Assembly (NCBI GenBank): GCA_002104945.1
Contig: MCFH01000033.1
Span: 372,001 to 436,000, forward strand
DNA length: 64,000 nucleotides
Source of the DNA: Piromyces finnis
Taxonomy: Eukaryota > Neocallimastigomycota > Neocallimastigomycetes > Neocallimastigales > Neocallimastigaceae
Reading direction: 5' to 3'
Shown in pieces: positions 50,197 through 60,855 of this stretch (its first letter is position 1; the number at the start of each line of letters is the position of its first letter). The position numbers were made by a program, and so were the translations under genes. Under the pieces are notes generated by a model. The model saw only the letters and a program-made list of their open reading frames with translations, was not told the DNA's origin and ran no database searches.

Positions 50197-52990
50197 TATT
50201 AATATAATTATTTAATATAGAGATTTAATTATTATTATTGCTATTCATTTATTTATTTGAAATTATAAACTTACTAATTTCTGATATATTTCATCTTTAA
50301 TGCACCAACAAATTTTCTATTTTAATAATATTTAAAATATTAATTATTTTATTATTATTATTATTTTAAATTAAAAAATAATACCTTACATATGTTAAAT
50401 TTATTATTATTAACTTACCGATACACCTTCAGGTTTTTCTTTTACCGCTATTTCTCTCAATTTCTTTTCGATTTGAATTTTTGGTATGTTTTTAAATCTA
50501 AATTAAATTATAATATATTTAATATTTAATTCTTGTATTCGACTTTTTTTTTTTTTTTTTTAAAATATATGTATATTTATATTTACTCTTCTAATTCCTT
50601 GGCTTCATCGATAATTTTTACCATTCCTTTCAATGAATATTGAACAATCTATTTTTTTTTTTTTTTCATTGTTAAAATTAATATTAAAAATATTTTTAAT
50701 TAAAAAATAATTTGAATATTTAACATACTTTTACAAATATAGACAAATGTTCTTCTGGGAATGGTGTTATCTTTAACTTTTTATCATTTTCTTCATTTAA
50801 ATTGTTATTTGAAGTAATATCATCATTTTGTGGGTATTCTTTAAATGGGTCTAATGGAAAGTCCATATCTATAAAATTAATTATAAAATAATAAAATTAG
50901 TGAGTTATTAATTATTAGTATTGGTTATTTTAGAATTATATATATATATTTATAGCGTACCAGGATCAAGCAATTGAGTTGTGAATTGTGCCAAATTAAT
51001 ATTTTCTGGAATTTCATCATATGAATTTTCAGCATATATTGGTCCAATTATAACTGGAATTAACGGTACAATCTTCATTGGTTTTGGTTCATTCTTTTTA
51101 TCCATTTTATTAACTATTTTTTTTTTTTTTTCATAAATTTTATTAATATTTTAATAAGTAGAATGTATATATTAAAAAATATATAAATTATATAAATTAT
51201 ATTACTTTTTTCTATATCTTCTTCAACACCTTCATCATCTGATAAATATCCATGAGGAACAAGCCAATCATCCTATTATATATATTATATTATATTTATA
51301 AATATTATATTTTTAAATGGAAATACTTTCATATAAAATTATAAATATTTGATTTTGATATACGTACATCCTCTCCTTGTTCATCTTGAGCATCAATCAT
51401 ATCTTCTTCTTCATCTTCTTCGTCACTAAGACATTCTTCACCTTCTTCATCTGCAACCCATTCAATCTCACTATCAAATTCATAATCTAACAGTTCTGTA
51501 TCTTTTTTAAATGGATGTCTACCAGAAATTACTTTTGTTTCTTTTCTCCAAGTACCTGAATTAATTATAATTTTAATGTTAAAATTATAGATACAGAATA
51601 TTGTTATATTTTTATTATTTAAATTATTAATATATATTAATTTATACTTACCATAATAAGCTGGTCTATGATTTTCAAAAAATTGAAGTAATTTCATTTT
51701 ATATTGTGGTAAGGCATTTCCATCGGTTAAGTCAACAATGTCTGAATCTATTAACTTTTGCTTTTCTTCTTTACGTTTTTTAATGATATTTTTGATTTTT
51801 CTTTCCTTAATAATTGATAAATAATGGTCTAAGGATACTATATTAAAAAATATTCAAATAAAAATAAGATGAAATTATTATGGTTTACATTGAATTAAAT
51901 GGATGAAATGACTTTTATTAATCGTATAAAATACAATAATATAAATACCATCTTCATCACAACTCATTTTATCCTCCTTATCAAAGTTATATTCAGCCTT
52001 AATATCATTGAAATAATTTAATGGAGCAATTTTTGTATTTGATTTTATATAAAAGGATTTGAATCTATTATCAAATTCCATATTTTGTTTTTCTTATTGA
52101 AAACAATAAATAATATATATATTTAAGTTAAATATTATGGATGACCTAATTATGATTGCTTTACATTATATACAAACCTTGAATTGTCTCTGGTATTACT
52201 TTTTCTTCTATCTTTTTTCTTTTTATCGGTGAGAAGAAACCAGAAATACTTCTTTGACCCTGTATCTATATATATTTTTAAAGATTAATTACAAATTAAT
52301 ATATATAGTATATATAACTTATTATTTATAATAATTATTCTATTATTTTATAAATTATTACTTGATCTAATTTTCTTTTATCATTTTCTTTTGGTAGTAG
52401 CTCCGCTGTTTTTTCGTTCTTTTAAATTTGAAAAAAAAAAAAAGTTACATTAGTATTTGAATTTTACTTTAGAAATCATGAGAAATTTTGAAAATTTATT
52501 TACCTTTTCTTTTTCCTCTGTTTTATTATTATTCTGAGCTTTTTGTTCATTAGTATTCTCAGCTTCCTTTTCCTAAGTTTTTTTTTTTTTTGTATTGCGA
52601 TATTTAATATTTAATATTAATAATTATCATAAAATAGGATCAAATAATGAACTTACTGTATCATTAGTTTTATTTTCTTCAGCTATTATTGGCTTTCTTT
52701 TCTTACTTCTAAATAACAAAGTTTTTTCTTCTTCAGACATATTATCTACAATTTTCTTTAATATATCCGAAGCCTATTTTGATTTATTAATATTTACTGT
52801 TAATATTTATTTTATATTTCTATTAAAACTAGTTATTCGTAAATAAAACATACTCTTTCACGAATTTTTCTTCTTAATTTTATTTTTTCTTGAATAGGTT
52901 TTGGTAACCATTCAAGATTTTTAACTTCCCAACGAAATATGGCAAGATTCTTTAAATAAATATATAAATAAAAGAGAAATTAATACAAAT

Positions 52991-53030
<40 letters not shown>

Positions 53031-55614
53031 AATTATAATATTTACTGGATAGTAAGATCCTTCTTTTTCAATTCCATAGTTTTTTCTTACAGCAACATTA
53101 CGAATTGCTGCTGATACAGCAGATCTTAATAATATAGAATCATCTTTTTTTATTTAACATTACAAATTTATTTAAATATATATATATTTAATTAATTAAA
53201 TGGTTATTAAAATTCTAAACTATTAAAATAAGATTCGATTATTATTTTCTATATACCTTCTTCATCTTCATCAGTAGGATTTAAGCTTTGGAAAACAGAA
53301 TATGATAGACTATTCTCACTTGCATCACTTTTTAAATATATATATTTTTATATATTTTAATTTTCATAATTATCTTATTTACATTAAATATTTCATTATT
53401 ATCATTATTACCTATCTTGAACAAGTTTTGCTATTAATGAATTAAATCTTTCTGGTACTTTTGTGATAGATTCAACTTGTGTATTTCTAAATTCGTGGAA
53501 ACAAAGAAGTTCTGCATATTTTATTTTAATAGTCAAAGTTTATAAAATAATATTAATTTATTACTATTATTGTTTTCAACTATATATATGATTTTTACCA
53601 ATTAAAGTTTCAGAAAGAGTATCAATTTGGATTTTCTTTTCGTGGAAAATAACTCTTCTATTCTTCAATTCAACAATCTTTAATAATAAAACATAAGTTA
53701 ATACTATTGATTCATTATTATATAAAAATTAATTTTTATAATTATTTTTTTTTTTTAATGTATGTTTACTTCATTATCCGGTATTTCTTGATTATGAATA
53801 TTAATATATTATTAATAAAAATATAAATAAAGATAATTCTATTGTTAATATTACTAAAGATTAGTGTTGTTTTATTTGTATTACTAATATTTTACCATCA
53901 ATATTTCTTTTATTTTTAATTTTAGTTTTTGATGATGAATTATTATTTTGACTTATTTTTGGATTGGTGCTTGTTTCAGTGATATTTTCATCAGTATTTT
54001 CGTTCTTATTCTTATCTACTTTTTTATCTTTATGTTCTTTTTTCTTTTCTTTTTTCTTTTCCTTTTTACTTTTCTTTTTGTTATTTTTTATTTTTTTGGA
54101 TATATCATCAGTTTGACTTGATGATAATAAGTTATTTTCCCTTAGTATTTTTTTATCATCACAATCCTCTGTTTCTATTGATATCTTTGAACTTTTATTA
54201 TTTAATCTTGCTTCTACTTCTGAATCAATATTTAAATCTGAACTTGTGAAAGAAGATAATGTTTCAATACTAATATCAGAATCATAATCTAATTTTTAAT
54301 AAATATAGTTGTGTGTGTTTAATGTTATAATTATATTATATAAAGTATATATAATCATATAATCATATATTTATTACTATTTTGTTATTATTTAAAAGTA
54401 TATTTCCAATATTTTAGTAAAATAAAAATGTAATGTATACCGGTATCATTTTTATTAATAGCTTCCTTTTTAGTTATCGATTGGGTGTTGTCGTTATTAT
54501 TATTTTCATTTTTATTTCCATTTTCATTATCCAAGTCCTTATCTTTTTCCTTTATAGTTTCCTTTTTTATTTTTCCTTTTTTATTTTTATCCTTTGAATC
54601 TTTTATTTCATTTTCGTTTTCTTCAACCTTTCTCTTTAAATCCATTTTTTCTTCATTACTAATGTTATTTATTTTAATGTCTTTTTTATCATTATCATTT
54701 TCAGCATTTTCTTCTTTTTTCTTTTTTATAATTTTACTGTTATCTTCTTGTTTTTTACAATTATCTTTTGAATCTATTTTTTCTTTCTCGGTTATTTCTT
54801 CTTTAATAACAATTACATTTACTGGATTTTCATTTTCAGATTTTTTTTCCTTATCAATATCAACCATAATAATATTTTCACTTTTTCTATTAGTATTATC
54901 AATTAATACTACCAGTTCTGAATTATTATTATTAATTATCTTATCATTATCATCAATTAAAATAACATCATTTTCTTAATTATTGAATTAATTAGATTTT
55001 TATTATAATTATTGTGATAAAAGTGTTAATTATTAATTATTGAATTAATTAGATTTTTATTATAATTAATGTGATAAAAGTGTTAATTATTATTTATTAA
55101 ATTAATTAGATTTTTATTATAATTAGGTGATAAAAGTATTAATAATGAAAAGGTATTTGGGATATAATAATAATTTTATAATAAATTAAAAAATTAAAAT
55201 GTTATTATTTTTTTTTTTTTTTGAGAATTATATAAAATTTATCGAAAATAATATATATTTCTTAAAAATTTTCAATTTACTGTTTTCCAATTTTTCATTT
55301 TTACCTTTTACTTCATTTTCATTATCATTATTTTCTGAATTTTTTACTCTTTTGGCTTTACGTGAAGTTATTAAAAATGAATCGATAGTTCTTATACGTT
55401 TCAAAGATGTTTCTTTTGAGTTTTTAGTGATTGAGTCTTTTGATTTTTTTGTAGGTGAATTTTGCTTAGGGTTTGGAGAGTGTATTATTTTTTTACTTGG
55501 TGAAGTATTTTTTGAATAATCATTTTCGCTTTCATTTAATACATGTTGATTTAAATTATCATCTTCATTGGAAGAATTTTGATTTGAAACTGAATTTAAA
55601 TTTGAACCCAACAT
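49886..55614 (-). CDS. Chromatin assembly factor 1 large subunit (CAF-1 p150/Cac1), 23 exons
   Basis: Histone H3-H4 chaperone subunit acting at replication forks. Exons (high to low): 55614-55281 (or ending 55305), 54974-54441, 54288-53896, 53786-53770, 53677-53599, 53511-53412, 53327-53257, 53143-53046, 52949-52854, 52773-52657, 52572-52504, 52418-52362, 52265-52178, 52092-51949, 51837-51652, 51555-51368, 51272-51206, 51113-50961, 50868-50729, 50648-50587, 50497-50419, 50316-50275, 50149-49886. All phases fit and give about 1,125 residues. Hallmarks: PIP box QRSISGFF (about 659-666), FKSFYIKSNTKIAPLNYF, KLLQFFENHRPAYYG then TWRK (about 777-798), an acidic ED region, DDWLVPHGYLSDDEG, and a winged helix at about 978-1038. 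N-terminal exons are Lys/Glu/Asn-rich. Possible SUMO-binding motifs are VILIDDND, DIVDLTD and IIIDLEND. Confidence 0.9.
54981..55144. repeat. Three 57-bp tandem units inside CAF-1 intron 1
   Basis: Units start at 54981, 55038 and 55095 with period 57. Each carries, on the gene's strand, a CTAATTAATTCAATAATT-like stretch that could serve as a branch-point context. The unit nearest exon 2 abuts the AG used as acceptor. Confidence 0.9.
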
Positions 55615-56990
55615 TATAATTTAGTATTATTTTGAATTTTTTTTTTTTTATGTAATAAATATATATTTTTTTTATTTTAATTTGTCAAATTGAATAATAT
55701 ATATATATTGAAATGATTTGTATATAAGTTTTAAATTAAATTTAATAATTGAAATCTAATGTAATTAGATAAATAAGAAGACAAAGAGTTATTTATAAAT
55801 ATTAAAAAAATTTTGGTTCAATATAGAATGTTATTAATTAAAATAACATTAATAATTTTCCAATTTATTTAAATGAATTATTTCATTTTTTTTTTATTTC
55901 TTTTAAATTGTTATTCACCAAATATTATATATATATATTTTCTTTCAACCTATTTATTTATATTCTGTGAAAAATAAATGATAAATATATATATTCTAAC
56001 AAAACTTTAGATTTATTCAATTCTTTTTATCCATAAAACAAATGCTATTTGTTTTAAATAGAATAATTCAAAAAATATAAAATATAAAAATTTTTTTTAT
56101 TATTCTATTAAAAAAAAAAAAAATTTTTTTTCTTTGAAATCCTTAATAATTAATTATGGATTTATAATAACTTTTTTATTATATATTTTTAAATTTCTCT
56201 TTTTCTTTTTTTATTTTTTATTATCTATTTTACCTGCCAATACGATACTTCTTAATAAAATAAATTAAATAATTACATTAATTAATTAGTTAAATTATTA
56301 AATATTTAAAATAATTTATATATCTAAAATATTAATAATGTTAAAAAAAGAATTTTTTTTTTTTTTTTTCTTTTTTTGCATTAAATATAGAAAAATATTA
56401 AAAAATTCTAAGAATAAGTATTGGTATATTGGTATTGCAAAACAATTACCAAAGAAGTTTTATATTAATTTTAATAAAAATAATAATAGTGTAGATAATT
56501 TTTATTGTTAAAATTTTAATATTATAATATATATTTAAAATGTTATAAATAATGAAAAAGTAAAAAAAAAACAAATCAATTAATTGAATATAAAGTATTA
56601 AACCATCAAAATGTAATACACATTTTGAAAAATCATTAATTTTAAAAGCTAAATATTTTAATAATGAATCATGTATATTATTTTCAAAAATTAAGGTATA
56701 TAAATTTGCATTTGCTTTTTCTTTTCAATTCATTGCTTGTTGTATTTTTAAACTTTTTTTTTTAATAAAAAAGTAGAATTAATTTAAAATAAAATGAAAC
56801 CTATGAATAACTATTAAACTTTACCAATATAATAATTCTTGTGGAATTTGAGATTAATTAAAACTTTTTATATATCACGTGATTCTCTATATGAATTAAT
56901 GGAGAAATACCATTTACATTTTTAATATTTTTTTTTAAATTTTAATTTTATATCTCTTTATTATTTAAACTAGATATTTATTTGAAAATA
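55615..56990. other. Divergent intergenic region of CAF-1 and deaminase genes
   Basis: Holds both promoters. A/T-rich with poly-A/T runs. Near 56390-56500 the plus strand has a scrap reading like KNKYWYIGIAKQLPKKFY followed by stops, perhaps a gene relic. The palindrome at 56874 is listed separately. Confidence 0.5.
56874..56883. promoter_or_regulatory. E-box palindrome ATCACGTGAT
   Basis: A perfect 10-base palindrome with core CACGTG, about 108 bases upstream of the deaminase start codon at 56991. The core is the classic site of bHLH factors such as yeast Cbf1 or Pho4. GC-containing 6-mers are rare in this spacer, which makes it stand out. Binding is inferred. Confidence 0.45.
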
Positions 56991-57915
56991 ATGGAACAAA
57001 AATCTCAAGAAGGTATAAATGAATAAGAATATATTTAACAATAATAAAATACATTAAACAAAAAAAAGAATAAAACGTTATTTAAAATATATATATTTAT
57101 AAATCAAACTTTGAAATTCCTACTTTAATTCAAAATGGAGTATAATAATTTTAAATTAAAATGAAATCTTGCTTCTTAATTGTGCTTTACAATTTATTTT
57201 CTTTTTCCACAAAAATACTTAAATAGTAGAATATCATAATAAAATATAAATATATTTAAATTAATATTAATAATGGGAAAATGAGAATAACTTTTTTTTT
57301 TATATATGAGCGATGATAATAAATCTTTTATAATTAACTATTGAGAGGAAGAATTCATTTTTTTTATTTTAAATATCAAAAATTCAATATTTAATAGAAA
57401 TTTCATGTTTTTATATATATTTAATATTTTGTATTTAAGAGTTAGATAAATATTACATGAAGCTTGCTATTGATGAAGCTAATAAATCAATTCCATTGGA
57501 AAGTGCCTATTGTGTTGGTGCTGTTTTAGTCCATCCAGAAAAAAATATTATTCTTGCCACTGGATTTTCACGTGAACTCCCAGGAAATACGCATGCAGAA
57601 GAATGTTGCTTTCTAAAACTTCAAAATCAAGAAAAAGAAAATATTATTCCATCTGCTGCTGACCTTATGAAAAACAGTACAATTTATACCACTATGGAAC
57701 CATGCTCTAAAAGATTATCTGGTAATAAGCCATGTGTTGATCATATTCTTAATTATAATGTTTCACGTGTAGTAATGGGTGTGAAAGAACCACAAAACTT
57801 TGTTCATTGTACTGGTGTTCAACTCTTAAGAGATAAAGGTGTAGAAGTTACTATTCTTGATGGATTTGAAGAACAGTGTTTAAAACCAAACAGACATCTA
57901 AATTTAAAATTATAA
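56991..57915 (+). CDS. Zinc-dependent deaminase, RIB2/DRAP-deaminase-like, two exons
   Basis: Exons 56991-57012 and 57440-57915 give 165 residues. The short first exon (MEQKSQE) is supported because splicing continues as ELDKYYMKLAIDEA, extending the first helix in phase. Without it, translation could begin only at the internal Met of YYMKLAID. Zinc and catalytic motifs of the cytidine-deaminase fold are THAEECC (His and catalytic Glu) and TMEPCSKRLSGNKPC (two Cys). The PC-x8-PC spacing and the ending GFEEQCLKPN match fungal proteins similar to the pyrimidine deaminase of riboflavin synthesis. No signal peptide, so cytosolic. The intron is 427 bases. The exact substrate is inferred; a general CMP/dCMP-type deaminase is the alternative. 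Confidence 0.88.
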
Positions 57916-58084
57916 AAATGATACAATAATATTCACATTATATAGTTTCCTTTTCTCTCTCTCTCTCTTTTTTTTTTTTGTAAAACAAATAAAAAAGAAT
58001 ATTAAAAATTATTTAAAAAAGATAAGTATTCAAAATTTCATTCCACAATAAAGTAATTTCTTTATATTAAAAAAAAAGTAAAAG

Positions 58085-58116
<32 letters not shown>

Positions 58117-58265
58117 TTATTTGATTATTATTTATTATGATTTTTTTTTTTTTTTAATATATATGCTTTTTCTTTTTCTTTATAAATTATTATTATTATT
58201 TTTTTTTTTTTAAAATTATTGTTATCTTTTATTTTAATTTTTTTTTATTTTTTAATTTTTTTTTC

Positions 58266-58296
<31 letters not shown>

Positions 58297-58385
58297 ATTT
58301 GCAAAGCTATCTAAAAGTTACTTTGTTAATATAAATTAAACATTTTATAATTTCAAATATTTGTTAATTAAAATATTGAGTTAAA
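57916..58385. other. Convergent 3' region of deaminase and OST1 genes
   Basis: The two genes converge here. Contains a CT repeat at about 57955-57967 and several long poly-T runs (about 58085-58112 and 58268-58292). In this arrangement both transcripts probably end here. No gene. Confidence 0.6.
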
Positions 58386-60395
58386 TTATAAAATTTGAGT
58401 ATTAACAATAGATTCTATGGTATTATCTATATCTTTAATTTCATTATCGAATTCTTCTTCTTTCTTTAAAAATTCTTTTTCGGCAGTTTCTTTTTTATCT
58501 GATTCTAATTTTTCAGTACGTAATATATGAGCATAACCTCTTTTACCCTTTTCATTAATTTTTTGAACCTTTTTATCTATTAAATCAAGTAAAGTATTAA
58601 CATTCTTTGCTAATTGATGTTGTTCAATTTCTTTCAAAAGATCTTGGTTTCTAATTAACGCATCAGTAGATTCTCTTAATTTATCTCCAACAAGTTGAAT
58701 AGAAAGCTTATAAGCATCTTCATCTTTTGTTTGAACAAAAGTTTCATTTACACTTGTAAGTTTACTTACTACCTTTAATGCAGTACTAGTGTGAGAAGCA
58801 ACAGACTCCCAGTAAGAAACAGCAAGATCATGAAGATCAGCTCTTGGATCCTATTTTAATATATTTTATATAAATATAAGTCAATTTTCATTAAAATAAT
58901 CTAGAATTATTAGTAGATATTTTTATAATGGTAAAAAAAAAAAACTATTATTACCTTAACAATACTTAAATCAAGTCTTGTCCAAATCATAGAAATAAGG
59001 AATAAAGAGAAAATGAATAATGAAACAACTAATGGTTTTTGAACAGTGAAGTAGAATGGTAAAGAATAGGAAATCTTTTTTTAAATTAACAATAAAATAT
59101 AAATGTAATATTGAATTTATAAATATTAGATATATGTTAAAATAGTATTAAAAATAATACATAAAAATAAAATACTTACTTGGAAGTATTGGAAGTGATC
59201 ATCACAAACATTATCTTTTTCTAATACAATAGTTGGTCTACCTGTAGTATCTAAGTAAGAATAAGTCATCTTTCTTTCTTCGGAATCAAAACTGTATGGA
59301 AGATGAATATCAACATTTCTTGCACCTTCTGGTAAAACTACGGTAAGTTTAAAGTGATCAATTGGAATATGTTTTAATGATAATACAATTGGAGCTTGGA
59401 AAACAAACTTTTTTATTTTTGGATTATATTTAACATTTCCATCTAAAGGATTGTTGTATCCTTGACTCCAGGTGTATTTCCAACCTCCAAATAATGGATA
59501 TCTTGGTAAAACTTGTAATAAAGTTCTGGTATCATCTTTATGGAAAGCAGAGGTTGAAACATTACCAATAGTATCAACAAAGAAAATATCATGGGCTCTT
59601 GGTGGAAGAACAAAAATCATATCTTTAACAGATGATGGTGTTTCAGTGTAAAATTGTGACTTTTGGAATGCAATTCTATTAAAATTATTCTTTAATCTTA
59701 TATTTAATTGTAGTGCATATGTATAATTTCATTTTTTTTATTTTGGAATAAACCAAATATTATAATATAAAAAAAAAAAAAGAAAAAATTAATTTTACAA
59801 TTATTTACATTTAGAGTTTTATATAAATTATTATTCATTAAAATAAAATTAAGGTGTAATCAATATTTACTGTGAGCCATCATGGTGAACAATTAAATCT
59901 TCTTTAAAGTTAACGGTGTGACCCCAGTGAGAAACTTCAATAGTTCTATCAAGTTTTTCAAAGTGAATTAAACGATCTTTAAATTTGTAATGAATAGATA
60001 CAATTTTTTCGGTACCTGGAGCAATGTTTTCATATGGACCATAATAAACATCATTATCATCTTCTTTAACTGGAGCTGGTTCTTGTGAATATGATTTAAT
60101 AGTATCACCAATCCTATTTATTCAGATTACAAATGGAAATTAGGTTATTTTGACTTTGAGTAGAAATTATTAATATAATATAAAATATTACTTGATAGTA
60201 GTTTTTTGTTTAGTAATGGTGTATGGACTTAAATAATAAACGTTACTACTGAATAAAACATATTGATCATCATTTTGGTTGATGTATTTTGGGTATGGTT
60301 TTAAAATTTTAACATATGAAACTTCAACATTTACGATGACTCTTTCACCTATTTTAAGTGGTTCTTCTAAATCAACCTTAAAATATTGTAAATCG

Positions 60396-60442
<47 letters not shown>

Positions 60443-60855
60443 ATTATTGTAATAACATATAAAATATTAATTAACTTATTGAATATAATCATATAAATTC
60501 TATAGTGATTTAATTTTGTTAATATATTTATTGATATATCATTATCTGCCTTTATTATTTACCTATCTTCTTCTTCCTTTTCTTGAGTAATGGTGAGTAT
60601 ATTTTCCTTATCAACTTTTGTGAAAGCAACCATGGTTGAAATATTTGGAATTAAATCCTTTTTATAAGCTAAATAAAAGAAATTTGCACCATCTTCCTTA
60701 CTCTTTACTGATATGGCAATATTTTCACGAACAACACTTGAATTTACTTCAAATTGACGATGTAAATTATTAATAAAAACATTGTCTGGAACTTCTAAAG
60801 CATTAACCACTGATAAGAATAATGCTATAAATAAAGAAATAAACTTTAATTGCAT
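58386..60855 (-). CDS. OST1: Oligosaccharyltransferase subunit OST1 (ribophorin I), six exons
   Basis: Non-catalytic subunit of the ER N-glycosylation complex. Exons 60855-60563, 60395-60192, 60113-59871, 59696-59180, 59074-58955 and 58850-58386 join in phase to 613 residues, the usual length for this family. Signal peptide about 1-19 (MQLKFISLFIALFLSVVNA). The lumenal part has family-typical stretches such as IKSYSQEPAPVKED, IEVSHWGHTVNFKED then HHDGSQLKNNF, LPPRAHDIFFVDTIGN, PRYPLFGGWKYTWSQGYN and LPEGARNVDIHLPY. One membrane helix lies near 428-450, encoded by exon 5. A charged coiled-coil C-terminus follows. Exon 4 is started at 59696 because that acceptor restores QLKNNFNRIAF; an acceptor 15 bases later also keeps frame. 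Intron 1 ends in a roughly 37-base A tract directly before AG. Confidence 0.95.

Noticed and set aside
54485-54979. 164-codon plus-strand Ser/Phe/Leu-rich frame
   Set aside because: It is antisense to CAF-1 exon 2, whose Lys/Glu-rich coding gives Phe/Leu/Ser on the other strand.
56390-56500. Plus-strand scrap like KNKYWYIGIAKQLPKKFYIN
   Set aside because: Only about 30 codons between stops, no splice sites making a sensible extension, no family recognised.
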